Source of the DNA: Actinomadura sp. J1-007
Lineage (GTDB): Bacteria; Actinomycetota; Actinomycetes; Streptosporangiales; Streptosporangiaceae
Direction of reading: 5' to 3'
Assembly (NCBI RefSeq): GCF_009793335.1
Contig: NZ_WING01000003.1
Location: forward strand, 310,001 to 374,000
DNA length: 64,000 bases
This document shows, piece by piece, positions 9,867 to 18,520 of the stretch. Within the stretch, counting starts at the first letter, position 1. Every line of letters begins with the position of its first letter. The notes beneath the pieces were generated by a model, which did not search any database, had not been told where the DNA came from, and worked only from the letters and a program-made list of their open reading frames with translations. Made by a program: the position numbers and the translations under genes.

Positions 9867-9907
9867 CACCAAACTTGGGGTCACTTAAATATTGGTGTTA
9901 CTGTAAC
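9867..9907. promoter_or_regulatory. Candidate TetR operator/promoter between regulator and exporter
   Basis: Two inverted repeats lie in the divergent gap: CACCAA (9867-9872) facing TTGGTG (9892-9897), and the perfect 11-mer GTTACTGTAAC (9897-9907). A rightward promoter may be TTGGGG (9875-9880) with TACTGT (9899-9904) at 18-bp spacing, so the second repeat would cover the -10 box and the first the -35. Repressor binding here is inferred from position. Confidence 0.5.
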
Positions 9908-9931
9908 GGCCCGTTCCCCCAGGAGGCTTCA

Positions 9932-10882
9932 GTGATCGAGACGCGCGGGCTCGCCCGCACCTTCACCACCAAGCACGGCGCGGTCGAGGCCGTGTGCGGC
10001 GTCGACCTGACCGTCGCGCCCGGCGAGATCGTCGGGTTCCTCGGCCCGAACGGCGCGGGCAAGACCACGACCCTGCGGATGCTGACGACGCTGCTGGCGC
10101 CGACGGCCGGCAGCGCGACGGTCGCCGGGCACGACCTGCGCTCGGACCCGGCCGCGGTGCGGCGCCGGATCGGGTACGTGGCGCAGGGCGGCGGGGCCGA
10201 CCCGCTCGTCCCCGTGCGCGAGGAACTGGACCTCCAGGCGCGGCTGTACGACGTGCCGGACCGCGGCGAGCGGATCGCCCGGCTGTGCGGGCGCCTGGAC
10301 CTGGACGGCCTGGACGGGCGGCTGACCGCGGAGCTGTCGGGCGGGCAGCGGCGGCGGCTGGACCTCGCGCTCGGCCTCGTGCACCGCCCGCCGCTGCTGT
10401 TCCTGGACGAGCCGACGACCGGACTGGACCCGCAGAGCCGCGGCAACCTGTGGGAGCACATCCGCCGGATGCGCGCCGAGGACGGCACGACCGTCTTCCT
10501 GACGACGCACTACCTGGACGAGGCCGACGCGCTGTGCGACCGCATCCTGATCATCGACCGGGGCCGGATCGTCGCCGCGGGGACGCCCGCCGAGCTGAAG
10601 CGCCGCATCGCCGGGGACGTCGTCACCCTCGAACTCGGCGACGGGCCCGACGCCGCGGCGCGGGCGCGCGACGCCCTGTCCGGCCATCCCGGCATCAGGG
10701 AGGCCGCCGTCACCGGCGACACCCTCAGGCTCACCGTGGAGAACGGCGACCGGGAGCTGATGACCCTCGTCCGCACGCTGGACGCGGCCGGGGTCGAACT
10801 CGCCGCGCTGCACCTGACGCGCCCGTCCCTGGACGACGTGTTCCTCACCGTCACCGGCCGCTCGCTCCGCGACGCCGCCTGA
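9932..10882 (+). CDS. ABC exporter ATP-binding protein, DrrA/daunorubicin-resistance type
   Basis: 316 residues. Walker A is GPNGAGKTT, Q-loop VAQGG, signature LSGGQRRRLDLALGL, Walker B LLFLDEPTTGLDP, H-loop TTHYLDEADAL. The C-terminal DrrA-type extension (about residues 220-316) ends in DDVFLTVTGR, typical of the family. The GTG start at 9932 follows AGGAGG closely. It powers drug or lipid export with the permease encoded next. The stop is 28 nt before the permease ATG, forming a two-gene operon opposite the TetR gene. The transported compound cannot be told from sequence. Confidence 0.93.
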   Translation: MIETRGLARTFTTKHGAVEAVCGVDLTVAPGEIVGFLGPNGAGKTTTLRMLTTLLAPTAGSATVAGHDLRSDPAAVRRRIGYVAQGGGADPLVPVREELDLQARLYDVPDRGERIARLCGRLDLDGLDGRLTAELSGGQRRRLDLALGLVHRPPLLFLDEPTTGLDPQSRGNLWEHIRRMRAEDGTTVFLTTHYLDEADALCDRILIIDRGRIVAAGTPAELKRRIAGDVVTLELGDGPDAAARARDALSGHPGIREAAVTGDTLRLTVENGDRELMTLVRTLDAAGVELAALHLTRPSLDDVFLTVTGRSLRDAA

Positions 10883-10910
10883 ACCCCGAAACCTTCCGGA
10901 GGTGCGTTCG

Positions 10911-11759
10911 ATGTCCTACTCGTCCACGGTGCCGCAGGCCGCCGAAGCCGGAGGAACGTCGCGGGGCCCGGCGCGGCCACCGCGTACGGCGTCGTTCGGC
11001 CGCGCGGTGCGCGACACGCGGCTGATCTTCGTGCGGTGCGTACGGCAGACGCTGCGCAGCAAGGTCGCGGTCGTGTTCGGCGCGCTGCAACCGCTGCTGT
11101 ACCTGGTGCTGTTCGGCCCGCTGCTGACCGAGCTGCCCGGGGTCGCGGGGTTCGGCGGCGACGACGCCTGGCGGGTGCTGGTGCCGGGCATCCTCATCCA
11201 GCTCGCGCTGTTCGGCGCGGGGTTCGTCGGGTTCGGGCTGATCGCCGAGCTGCGTTCCGGCGTGCTGGAACGGCTGCGGGTCACGCCCGTCAGCCGGGTC
11301 GCGCTGCTGCTCGGCCGGGTGCTGCGCGACACGCTGGTGCTGGTCGTCCAGGCGGTGATGCTGCTCGCGGTCGGGATCGCGCTCGGGCTGCGCGCGCCGT
11401 TCGGCGGGATCGTGCTCGGGCTGGCGTTCGTGGTGCTGCTCGCGCTCAGCATCGCCTCGCTGTCGTACGTGCTGGCGCTGATGACCCGGCGGGAGGACGC
11501 GTTCGCGCCGCTGCTGTCGACGGTGACGCTGCCGCTGATGCTGCTGTCGGGCATCCTGCTGCCGATGAGCATGGCCCCCGGCTGGCTGGACGTGGTGTCG
11601 CGCTTCACGCCGTTCCGGTACGTGGTGGACGCGGCGCGCGCGGCGTTCCAGGGCCGGTACTCCTCGGCGGCGGTGCTGGAGGGCGCGGCCGTGATGGCGG
11701 CCATGCTGGTGCTGTCGGTGGTGCTGGGCGCGCACCGCTTCCGCCGCGAGAACGCCTGA
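10911..11759 (+). CDS. ABC-2 type exporter permease, DrrB-like
   Basis: 282 residues, six predicted membrane helices after a cytoplasmic N-terminus of about 50 residues. The ABC-2 signature is visible around LRVTPVSRVALLLGRVLRD and LLSGILLPMSMAPGWL...FTPFRYVVDAAR. GGAGG lies 8 nt before ATG 10911, which decides this start over GTG 10902. It is the membrane partner of the preceding ATPase, and two copies would form the channel. It is convergent with the EamA-type transporter gene, only 15 bp away. Confidence 0.92.
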   Translation: MSYSSTVPQAAEAGGTSRGPARPPRTASFGRAVRDTRLIFVRCVRQTLRSKVAVVFGALQPLLYLVLFGPLLTELPGVAGFGGDDAWRVLVPGILIQLALFGAGFVGFGLIAELRSGVLERLRVTPVSRVALLLGRVLRDTLVLVVQAVMLLAVGIALGLRAPFGGIVLGLAFVVLLALSIASLSYVLALMTRREDAFAPLLSTVTLPLMLLSGILLPMSMAPGWLDVVSRFTPFRYVVDAARAAFQGRYSSAAVLEGAAVMAAMLVLSVVLGAHRFRRENA

Positions 11760-11774
11760 CCGCCGCCGCGCGCG

Positions 11775-12758
11775 TCAGGCGGCGGGGACGGAAGCGGGCT
11801 CGGCGCGGGTTCCGGTGGCGACGGCCGGGGCGGCGACGGCGCGCTGCGCGATGAACGCGCCCGCGAGGACGATCGCGCCGCCTGCCATCTGGATGGGCGC
11901 GAGCCGTTCTCCGAGCGCCGCCCAGGCGATGAGCGTCGCCGCCACCGCCTCCACGTAGCAGATCGCCCCCGCGACCTGCGCCGACAGACGCTGTACGCCC
12001 GCGACACCGGTCACGTACGCCAGGACGGTGCTGACCAGGATGATCCAGGCGGCGAGCGTCCAGGCGGGGGCGGTGTGCCCGGCGATCGGCACCGAAGCGG
12101 GCAGCACGTCCCAGGGGAGGGTCCAGGGCGCGGCCGCTGCGGTGAGCGCGACGGCGGCGACCACACTCCCGGCGGCGGTCATGACCAGCGCGTCCACCTG
12201 GCCCGCGAGCCGGTCGATGAGCAGGAAGTAGGCGGCCTGGCAGGCGGCGGCGCCGAGCCCGGCGGCGAGGCCGAGGGCGTCCAGCCGCAGCCCGGTCCAG
12301 ACCTCGACGACCAGCGCGAGGCCGGCCATCGCGACGGCGACGCCGACCGCGGCGGTGCGGTGCACGGGCGAGCGGCGCACCAGCCGGAGCCAGCACAGCA
12401 CCATGACCGGGCCGGTGAACTCCAGCAGGATCGCCACGCCGACCGGCAGCCGCGACGCGGCCACGAAGTAGAACGCCTGGCAGCCCGCCACGCCGGTCAG
12501 CCCGTACAGGACGAGCCGCCCGAGATGCGGGCGGACCCCGCGCGCCGCGGCCCGTCCGCGCAGCACGAGCACGAGCGGGGCCAGCACCAGCGCGGCCCCC
12601 GCGAGCCGCAGCCACACCGCCTGGAGCGGGCTGAGCCCGGCACCGATCAGCGCCTTGCCGAACGGCCCGGAACCGCCGAAGCACACCGAGGAGAAGACCG
12701 CGAGCCCGAGCCCCCACGCCCGCGTCCGCGCCGCGTCGCCGCCGACCACGCCGCCCAT
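11775..12758 (-). CDS. EamA/RhtA-type drug-metabolite transporter permease
   Basis: 327 residues with about ten hydrophobic helices arranged as two EamA repeats (residues about 20-150 and 165-305). The motif EFTGPVMV in the first repeat and YVEAVAATLIAWAALGE in the second are characteristic of the RhtA/EamA group that exports amino acids and metabolites. ATG 12758 gives a protein starting just before the first helix, and a purine-rich GGGGGA precedes it. It is divergent from the large AAA+ protein gene and convergent with the ABC permease. Substrate unknown. Confidence 0.87.
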   Translation of the reverse strand: MGGVVGGDAARTRAWGLGLAVFSSVCFGGSGPFGKALIGAGLSPLQAVWLRLAGAALVLAPLVLVLRGRAAARGVRPHLGRLVLYGLTGVAGCQAFYFVAASRLPVGVAILLEFTGPVMVLCWLRLVRRSPVHRTAAVGVAVAMAGLALVVEVWTGLRLDALGLAAGLGAAACQAAYFLLIDRLAGQVDALVMTAAGSVVAAVALTAAAAPWTLPWDVLPASVPIAGHTAPAWTLAAWIILVSTVLAYVTGVAGVQRLSAQVAGAICYVEAVAATLIAWAALGERLAPIQMAGGAIVLAGAFIAQRAVAAPAVATGTRAEPASVPAA

Positions 12759-12864
12759 CGCCGCGTCCCCCGTTCCCCGTCTCCGCCGCCGCCCGGACCC
12801 CCCGATTTCATGAGCATCGTGCCATAACACTCCTTACACGTCGATGGGATGATCGGTGGGCCAC

Positions 12865-12870
12865 TACTAT
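12865..12870 (+). promoter_or_regulatory. Candidate -10 box of a leaderless promoter
   Basis: TACTAT lies 7 nt before the GTG start of the AAA+-like gene, so transcription would begin at or next to the start codon. No Shine-Dalgarno sequence is visible upstream of the GTG, consistent with leaderless translation, which is common in actinobacteria. Confidence 0.55.
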
Positions 12871-12877
12871 TCGCCGG

Positions 12878-15703
12878 GTGAGCTGGCAAGCGGCCGGGGC
12901 GGGACCCGGCGGAACCGGAGGCGCGGCCGGCGGGGACCTGTTCGCTGCGGTCGAGACCAACGTGCGCGAGCTGGTGGCCGCGCCGTGGTGGCGTACGGCC
13001 ACGCCGCAGCAGCGCGCCGAGCAGATCGTCGCGCGGATGCTGTGGGGCTCCGGCGAGTGGTGGCTGTACGGCGCGTGGGGCCGCTGGTACCGCTGCGGCC
13101 TCGACGGCGCCTGGCACCCCTGCCCGCCGCCGCCCGCCCCCGAGGACCGCGCCGTGGCCGTTCCCGCGCCGCGCGGAGCCGGGACGCCGCCGGTGCCGCC
13201 GCAGATGTACCCGACCGGCCCCGACCTGGCGGCCGGGCGCATGGCCTCCCCCGGGTTCCTCGGCCCGGCGCCCGAGACCGCCGTGGTCGCCCGCATCTCG
13301 CAGGCGCTCACCACCGCGCTGGCGGTGAACCCGGCGCAGTTCGCGCAGCGCGACCCGATGTTCCAGCCCGGCACGCCCAGCACCGTCGCCGCCGCGTGGG
13401 GGTCCCTGCTGTGGTGCGCGGGATCGCCCGTCGCGCTGGTCGAGCACCCGCTGATCGAGTCGTTCGTGCCGTTCCTGACGACGTCGGCCGAGCAGCTCCA
13501 CTGGATGATGCCGCCCGACTTCAGCACCCTCGCCGGCTACTACATCAACCGGCTCGGCGCGGGCGACGTCGGCGGCGCCGCGCACATCGCGCGCGTGATG
13601 TACGAGGTCGCGTCCGGGCTCCAGGGCGACGAGCGGTTCCGGCCGGGCGCCGACGCGCTCGCCGCGGTGACCGGCGCCTCGCTGCGGATGGCGCAGCACG
13701 ACATGGCCACCGTCCGGTACGGGCCCGAGGCGATCCTCCAGGAATGGCGGCGCCGCTGCCCCGCCGAGTTCGCCACGCCGATGGTGCGCGACACCGCGCC
13801 CGGCGAGTACCTGCGCCTCGCCCTGTACGACCTGCAACAGATCGTCGCCGGGCTGACCGGTCCCCGCCAGGCGACCGGCGGCCGCAGCCACGACGAGGTG
13901 CGCCGCGCCGGCGTCGCCGTGCTGGCCGCCGACCTGCAAACGGCGCCGAACGCCCTGCCCGCGCTCCAGCGCTGGCTCGACCCCGACAGCGGACGCACGC
14001 TCCAGGCCGTCCTGACCGACCCGGCGCACCCGCTGCGCTCCCTGTGGCCGCGCGACGGCCGCCTCCCGGACGCGCTGCGCAGCGACGACGCCGACGCGCT
14101 GGCCGCGCTGCTGACCACCACGTACACGATCGGCCTCACCTGGTGCAGGCTCGCGCAGGTCCCGCCGCCCGCGACGGGCTTCGCGATGCCGCAGGCGGTC
14201 GCGGCGGAGCTGACCTCCCCGGCGATGCACACGCCGCCGTCCACCGACGAGCTGAGCGCGTGGGACATCATCAAGGCCGCGCGCGCCCACCTCGCCGCCG
14301 AACGCGAGGCGCAGGGCGGCGACCAGCCCGTGGCCCCCGTTCCGCAACCGCAGGAGGAGGCGCCCGGCCCGCCCCCGGCCGTCGCCCCGTCCGAACCTCC
14401 GGCCGCGCCGCCCGTTCCGCCGCCCGCCGCCTCGGGAGGGCCCGTGCCCGGCGTGCACGGCTCACCTCCGTCGGGCACGCCCCTCCCCGACCTGCCGAAC
14501 GCTGCGAACGCGGGCGCTGGTGCACCGGACCAGTGGAACCAGCCGCGACAGGACGCAGGCCCCGCGCCGCTCGACCCGTACGCCGCCCAGGGACCGCCGC
14601 CGCGCATCGCGCCTCCGCCCCCTCCCCCGCCTCCGTCCGGCGCGCCGGAAGCGGAAGCCGCGCCGCCCGCGCCCTCGTGGCCGCACGACGACGCCGCGCC
14701 GGAACCGGGCGCGGCACCGGGCGCGGCACCGGTGTGGCCCTCCGAACCGGCCACCCAGCTCGACAGCGACCCGTACCGCACGCAGCTCGACACGGGTTCG
14801 TCGCCGGCGCCCGCGCCGGCGGCGCAGCCCGACTTGCCGCCGCCGCCCGCGCCGGTGTCCGAGCCGCCCCCGCCGATGCCGCCCGGCCCCGTACCCGAAC
14901 CGGGGACGCAGATCGCCGAGGCGTACGGCATCCGGTTCCTGTGCGGCGCCGACGACATCGAACGCGTCGTCACCGAGGTGCGCAGGCGCGGCAAGTGGGC
15001 GCGGCGGCTGCGCGGCCAGGAGGTGTCGAGCGCTTCGGCGCCGGCGCTCCTGCTGATCGGCGCGCCGTCCAGCGGGCAGCGCCGCTTCGCCCGGATGGTG
15101 GCGCGCGCGCTGGCGGAGGTCGAGGTGTCCAGCGGCGAGGTCCGCACCGTCCACGCCGAGGACCTGCGCGACGGCGGCCCCGACGCGCTGCGCGAGGCGC
15201 TCGACCGGCACACGGGCCACACGCTCCTCTTGGACGGCCTGGACGGGCTGATCCTGGACGAGACGCGCGGCTCGTCGTACGCGTCCGTCCTCTACCGCGC
15301 GCGCCTGGAAGGCGTCAGCGACACCGCGCTGCTCGCCACCTGCGAACCCGACCGCGTGGGCGAGCTGTCGGCGTCCTCGCCGGAGCTGATGCCGGACCTC
15401 CGCGCCGTACGCCTGCCGGACCTGGCCGACGCCCGAGCACGCGCGGCACTGCTGATGCTGCTCGCCGAGGAGCGGCGGCTGCGCGTCGGCCCGGACGCGT
15501 GGGACCTGGTGCACGCCGACCTCGCCTCACTGCGCGGCCGAGGCCGACTGACCGGCGCGCGCCTGGTGGAGGCGTACCTGGACCGCGCGGCGACCGCGCA
15601 CCTGAGCCGCGCCGAGGAGACCCAGGCGATCGGCAACGCCTCGTCGCTCACCCTCACCCGCGCGGACTTCGAGGGAGTGGCCGGCCACCTGTCCTCCCCG
15701 TGA
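12878..15703 (+). CDS. Large protein with Pro-rich linker and degenerate C-terminal AAA+ domain
   Basis: 941 residues, apparently leaderless. Three parts are visible: an N-terminal region of about 460 residues with Trp-rich start (WWR, WWLYGAWGRWYR, WHPCPPPP) and helical repeats; a linker from about 480 to 680 that is almost only Pro, Ala, Glu and Gly; and a C-terminal AAA+-like domain of about 250 residues. In the latter the Walker A position reads GAPSSGQRRFARMVA, so the usual GK[ST] is replaced by GQR, while a Walker-B-like LLLDGLDGL and a helical lid remain. The size and order recall EccA/CbbX-type ATPases, but ATP binding is doubtful. I do not recognise a function. It precedes the WYL/DinB-like regulator. 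Confidence 0.75.
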   Translation: MSWQAAGAGPGGTGGAAGGDLFAAVETNVRELVAAPWWRTATPQQRAEQIVARMLWGSGEWWLYGAWGRWYRCGLDGAWHPCPPPPAPEDRAVAVPAPRGAGTPPVPPQMYPTGPDLAAGRMASPGFLGPAPETAVVARISQALTTALAVNPAQFAQRDPMFQPGTPSTVAAAWGSLLWCAGSPVALVEHPLIESFVPFLTTSAEQLHWMMPPDFSTLAGYYINRLGAGDVGGAAHIARVMYEVASGLQGDERFRPGADALAAVTGASLRMAQHDMATVRYGPEAILQEWRRRCPAEFATPMVRDTAPGEYLRLALYDLQQIVAGLTGPRQATGGRSHDEVRRAGVAVLAADLQTAPNALPALQRWLDPDSGRTLQAVLTDPAHPLRSLWPRDGRLPDALRSDDADALAALLTTTYTIGLTWCRLAQVPPPATGFAMPQAVAAELTSPAMHTPPSTDELSAWDIIKAARAHLAAEREAQGGDQPVAPVPQPQEEAPGPPPAVAPSEPPAAPPVPPPAASGGPVPGVHGSPPSGTPLPDLPNAANAGAGAPDQWNQPRQDAGPAPLDPYAAQGPPPRIAPPPPPPPPSGAPEAEAAPPAPSWPHDDAAPEPGAAPGAAPVWPSEPATQLDSDPYRTQLDTGSSPAPAPAAQPDLPPPPAPVSEPPPPMPPGPVPEPGTQIAEAYGIRFLCGADDIERVVTEVRRRGKWARRLRGQEVSSASAPALLLIGAPSSGQRRFARMVARALAEVEVSSGEVRTVHAEDLRDGGPDALREALDRHTGHTLLLDGLDGLILDETRGSSYASVLYRARLEGVSDTALLATCEPDRVGELSASSPELMPDLRAVRLPDLADARARAALLMLLAEERRLRVGPDAWDLVHADLASLRGRGRLTGARLVEAYLDRAATAHLSRAEETQAIGNASSLTLTRADFEGVAGHLSSP

Positions 15704-15822
15704 TCCCCGTCCGTTCCCCGCGACTCGGCCCGTACGCCGTGGCCCGGTCGGGTATGCGGGGTGTCACCGGGGGGTGACGGGGCGCGCCGCATAATGTCGG
15801 AGGCTCGGGTCACCATGGTGGG

Positions 15823-16953
15823 GTGGATCGCGTAGACCGGCTGCTGGCACTGGTCGCGGAGCTCCGCGCGGCCGCCCCCGAGCCGCTGGAGCCGAAAGCC
15901 CTCGCCGCGCGTCTCGGGGTGAGCGAACGTACCGTCCGCCGTGACCTGGAGCTTCTCGTCCACGGCGGGCTGCCGGTGCGGACCGACCGCGGGCAGGGCT
16001 ACGTGCTGACGCCCGACCCCGCGCCGCCCGCGCTGTCGGAGGCGGCGTCGCTGACGGGCCCGTTGCGCGACACGCTGTCGGAGGCGGTGCGGACGCGCCG
16101 GATCGTCCGGCTCGCCTACGACGACCAGTCGGGCCACCGCACGTTCCGCGACGTCGAGGCGCACGGGCTGGTGACCGCCCCCTACGCCGAATACCTGGTG
16201 GGCTGGTGCCGGATGCGCGACGGGCCGCGCATGTTCCGGCTCGACCGGATCGGCGCCGCCTACCTGTCGGGCCGGGGAGCGGGCGCCCGCGACCTCGACG
16301 ACCTGCTGGCGGCGCTGCGCATCCCGCTCCCCCGCCCGCCCGCGGAGTCGAGCCCCCGCGGCCCCGCGGGAGCGACGCGTGCGCGAGCGTGGACGCTCGA
16401 CCGCGTCGAGCACGTGCGGTCGCGGCTGCGCGAGGCGACGGCCGAGGTCCGTTCGGGAGCCGAGGGCGCGGCGGCGCTGCGAGGCGTCCTCGGGCACCTG
16501 GCGGAATGGACCCGCTGGCAGGTCGCGGCGATCCGCGCCGCGGCGACCGGCGACGACCCGGTCCTGGAGGGACGGCGCCCCGCGTTCCCGCCGGAGTTCG
16601 ACGCCGCAGGCCCCGAGCTGCCGTACGAGACGCGGGAGCAGATGATCCAGGACGCGATGGCGCCGCGCTCACTCGGCGAACTGGCACGCGACCTCAGCGC
16701 CGTACTGGAGGCGGTGGCGCACTGGGCGGCCGACTGCGACGACGCCCTGTGGGAGGAGCCCCTCCCCGACCCCCGGCCGTTCGGCGCACCGGGCCCGCCC
16801 CGCCCACTCGCGGACCTGCTCGCGGGCTGGCGCGGGCCGCTCGCCCACATCGAGTGGCACCTCGACCGCCTGACCGACGAACCACCCGTCCCCCCGGGCG
16901 CCGATGACGAGGAGGCCATCTGGATCGTCGACCGCTGCCCCCTGCAACCCTGA
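15823..16953 (+). CDS. HTH-WYL regulator fused to a DinB-like domain
   Basis: 376 residues. Residues 1-60 are a DeoR/YafY-type winged helix (LAARLGVSERTVRRDLELL). Residues about 85-165 resemble a WYL domain, with VRLAYDD and APYAEYLVGWCRMRDGPRMFRLDRIG. The C-terminal ~170 residues are four-helix-like (VLGHLAEWTRWQVAAIR, LARDLSAVLEAVAHWA, GPLAHIEWHLDRL), resembling the DinB/mycothiol-dependent maleylpyruvate isomerase fold. WYL proteins sense ligands or nucleotides. GTG 15823 is the first usable start; an ATG at 15815 in another frame stops after six codons. It is probably transcribed with, or just after, the AAA+-like gene. Confidence 0.75.
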   Translation: MDRVDRLLALVAELRAAAPEPLEPKALAARLGVSERTVRRDLELLVHGGLPVRTDRGQGYVLTPDPAPPALSEAASLTGPLRDTLSEAVRTRRIVRLAYDDQSGHRTFRDVEAHGLVTAPYAEYLVGWCRMRDGPRMFRLDRIGAAYLSGRGAGARDLDDLLAALRIPLPRPPAESSPRGPAGATRARAWTLDRVEHVRSRLREATAEVRSGAEGAAALRGVLGHLAEWTRWQVAAIRAAATGDDPVLEGRRPAFPPEFDAAGPELPYETREQMIQDAMAPRSLGELARDLSAVLEAVAHWAADCDDALWEEPLPDPRPFGAPGPPRPLADLLAGWRGPLAHIEWHLDRLTDEPPVPPGADDEEAIWIVDRCPLQP

Positions 16954-17038
16954 CCCGCGCCATCGTTGCCGCCATCGCCGAACGCGTCTCGTTGACGGAC
17001 GTGCCGTCGTTGGCGGTCACGCGCCTCGTTGACGGCTC

Positions 17039-17065
17039 GGCCCGCGCCGCTGGGCGGCGCGGGCC
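17039..17065. terminator. Perfect 12-bp GC hairpin between convergent genes
   Basis: A 12-bp perfect stem (17039-17050 with 17054-17065) closes a 3-nt TGG loop. It lies 85 bp after the WYL/DinB-like stop and 20 bp beyond the stop of the oppositely oriented ATPase gene, so it can serve both transcripts. There is no U-tract, as is usual for high-GC actinomycete terminators. Confidence 0.6.
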
Positions 17066-17085
17066 GGTCGCAGGACGGCGGACCG

Positions 17086-17940
17086 TCAGGAGGGGCGGGG
17101 GGAGATGCGCTCGGGGTTCACGAGGGGATTGGTCCCGCGCGCGGTGGCCGGGGTGGGTGCGTCGTGCGCCGCGCCGCGTGTCCCGTGCAGGACGCGCGAG
17201 AACCAGACGGTCTTGCCTACCGCGTCGGGTCTGGTGCCGAAGTCGGAGGAGAGGGCGCCGACGAGCAGCAGCCCGCGTCCGGCCTCGGCCCAGTCGAGCG
17301 GATCGGGGGTCTTCGGCGCGGGGGTCCGGCGGGGTTGGCGTCGCTGACCTCGCCGATGACGCGGGAGCCGTCGAGGCGCAGCCGCAGCCGTACGGGGCCG
17401 CCGCCGTGCACGACGGCGTTGGTGATGAGCTCGTCGACCATGAGAACGATGTCGTCGACGTCCGTCGGGTCGGACACGTGCCAGCCGCGCAGCGCCCGGC
17501 CCGTGAGTTCCCGTGCTCGCGCCGCCGCACGGATCTCCGCGGGCAGATCCCAAGCCTCGTCCACCGCACCGCCGCGTTCGAACGCCTCGCGCTCCGCCTC
17601 GTCGCGTTCACGCGTCGCCGCGGCCGCCTCACCCACCACCGTTTCGGGAGCGGGCGGCACAAGTGTCACGGCCCCCGTCTCGCTTGGAACGGTCGCCCCG
17701 CCCGCTGCCCCTCCGTGCGCCAGCGCTTCGGCCATCACCTGTCCCAGCCCGTCCGGTACGCCTTGCCCGGGGACCACGGGCACCGGCCCGCCCTGAGCGA
17801 ACGTCGCGGGCCTCGGGCCGGGGGGGTGCGGGAGGTGCGGCCTTCGGCTCGGGAGGCACGAGCGCGTCGGCCCCCGGCTCGCGGTGCGCGAGCGATTCGG
17901 CGTCGAGATCGCCGGTTCCGCCCAGCCCGTCAGTGTCCAA
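17086..17940 (-). CDS. Anti-sigma-factor-type ATP-binding protein (HATPase_c_2, RsbW-like)
   Basis: About 284 residues if two compensating shifts are accepted (one missing base near 17329, one extra C in a 7-C run near 17820). The C-terminal ~140 residues hold the GHKL-fold kinase motifs: N-box DELITNAVVHG, G1 EVSDAN, and G2 GRGLLLV. Actinomycete relatives regulate sigma factors or act in differentiation. The N-terminal half is a Pro/Gly-rich region with a loose internal repeat (DGLGG...AESLAH and DGLGQVMAEALAH, both followed by LVPP). Start is uncertain: TTG 17940 has GAGGAG 8 nt upstream, but GTG 17783 would also give the intact ATPase domain with only one frameshift. Confidence 0.72.
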
Positions 17941-18301
17941 TGCCCCGACTCCTCACCTGTGCCGGTTTCCGCAGGTCAGCGGCTGTACCAGGGCTTGTTC
18001 CCGGCCAGCGCCGCGCGATGGGTCCCGGCGGAAAGATCTGGCCGAACCGGGAGTTCCCCGTACCGGCGGCGGCCGGGTTCCTGTCCCGTCCGCCCAGTCC
18101 TCCCGGGGGACGTGCCCCGGGGCGCTGTCGGCGCCGTCCTGCCGCGGTTCCCTGGCTTCCCCGCGTCCGTTCACTGTTGTGGACGCGGCGCCCGCGGAGC
18201 GGGTGCACGGGCGCACACAACCCTCACTCCGGGGTGAGGTGATCGAGAACACGCCGCCCCATGTGGGAGGTGCACCATCGGAATGCAGTTAAGCTAGGTG
18301 C
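17941..18301. other. Non-coding gap between ATPase gene and RNA candidate
   Basis: I find no convincing gene: open frames here are short and lack ribosome sites. The stretch holds the presumed leftward promoter of the ATPase gene and, at its right end, elements upstream of the RNA: TAAGCT (18290-18295) as a possible -10 box, and alternatively an ECF-like pair GGAAT (18280-18284) and CGTC (18302-18305). Confidence 0.4.
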
Positions 18302-18469
18302 CGTCGGTGTGGCATGTGTCCCCCGGGCTCTACCCAACGCCTTCGAGGAATACCGCCGGGCCTCGCCCGGGCCGGAGTTTCGTTGTGCCTTTCGCCGTGA
18401 GGCGACCACCACACCGGCGCTAACGCCGAGGCCCGGCGAGAGTCTCACTCTCGCCGGGCCTCGGCGTTT
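18302..18469 (+). ncRNA. Candidate stand-alone structured RNA, about 170 nt
   Basis: An 11-bp helix with one G-U pair closes the element (18302-18312 with 18409-18419). Inside are a hairpin at 18387-18403 and a 7-bp GC helix (18322-18328 with 18365-18371) that competes with a local hairpin at 18356-18370. A 21-bp terminator follows immediately. No open frame with a ribosome site fits, and no rightward gene follows the terminator, so this is not a leader or riboswitch for a downstream gene. Size is like 6S-class RNAs, but I cannot match it to a known family. TAAGCT at 18290-18295 would place the transcription start at the first base of the closing helix. Confidence 0.55.
18422..18468 (+). terminator. 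Very strong intrinsic terminator of the RNA candidate
   Basis: A perfect 21-bp stem (18422-18442 with 18448-18468) closes a 5-nt TCTCA loop and is followed on the plus strand by TTTCTCC. The left flank has no T-rich stretch on the opposite strand, which supports rightward termination. It is the strongest hairpin I noticed in the window. Confidence 0.8.
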
Positions 18470-18520
18470 CTCCGTCCCGCCTGACGTCCCCGTCCCGCAG
18501 GCAAGTCGAGCAAACAACGA

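Noticed and set aside
12647-14458. 603-residue minus-strand frame
   Set aside because: Shadow of the AAA+-like protein; Gly/Arg-rich with no recognisable motif.
15815-15835. ATG with a ribosome-like GGAGG upstream before the WYL/DinB gene
   Set aside because: Stops after six codons; could be a leader peptide but nothing else supports it.
18302-18469. 5S rRNA, tmRNA, 4.5S or a riboswitch
   Set aside because: Lacks the consensus segments of these RNAs and has no downstream gene to control.
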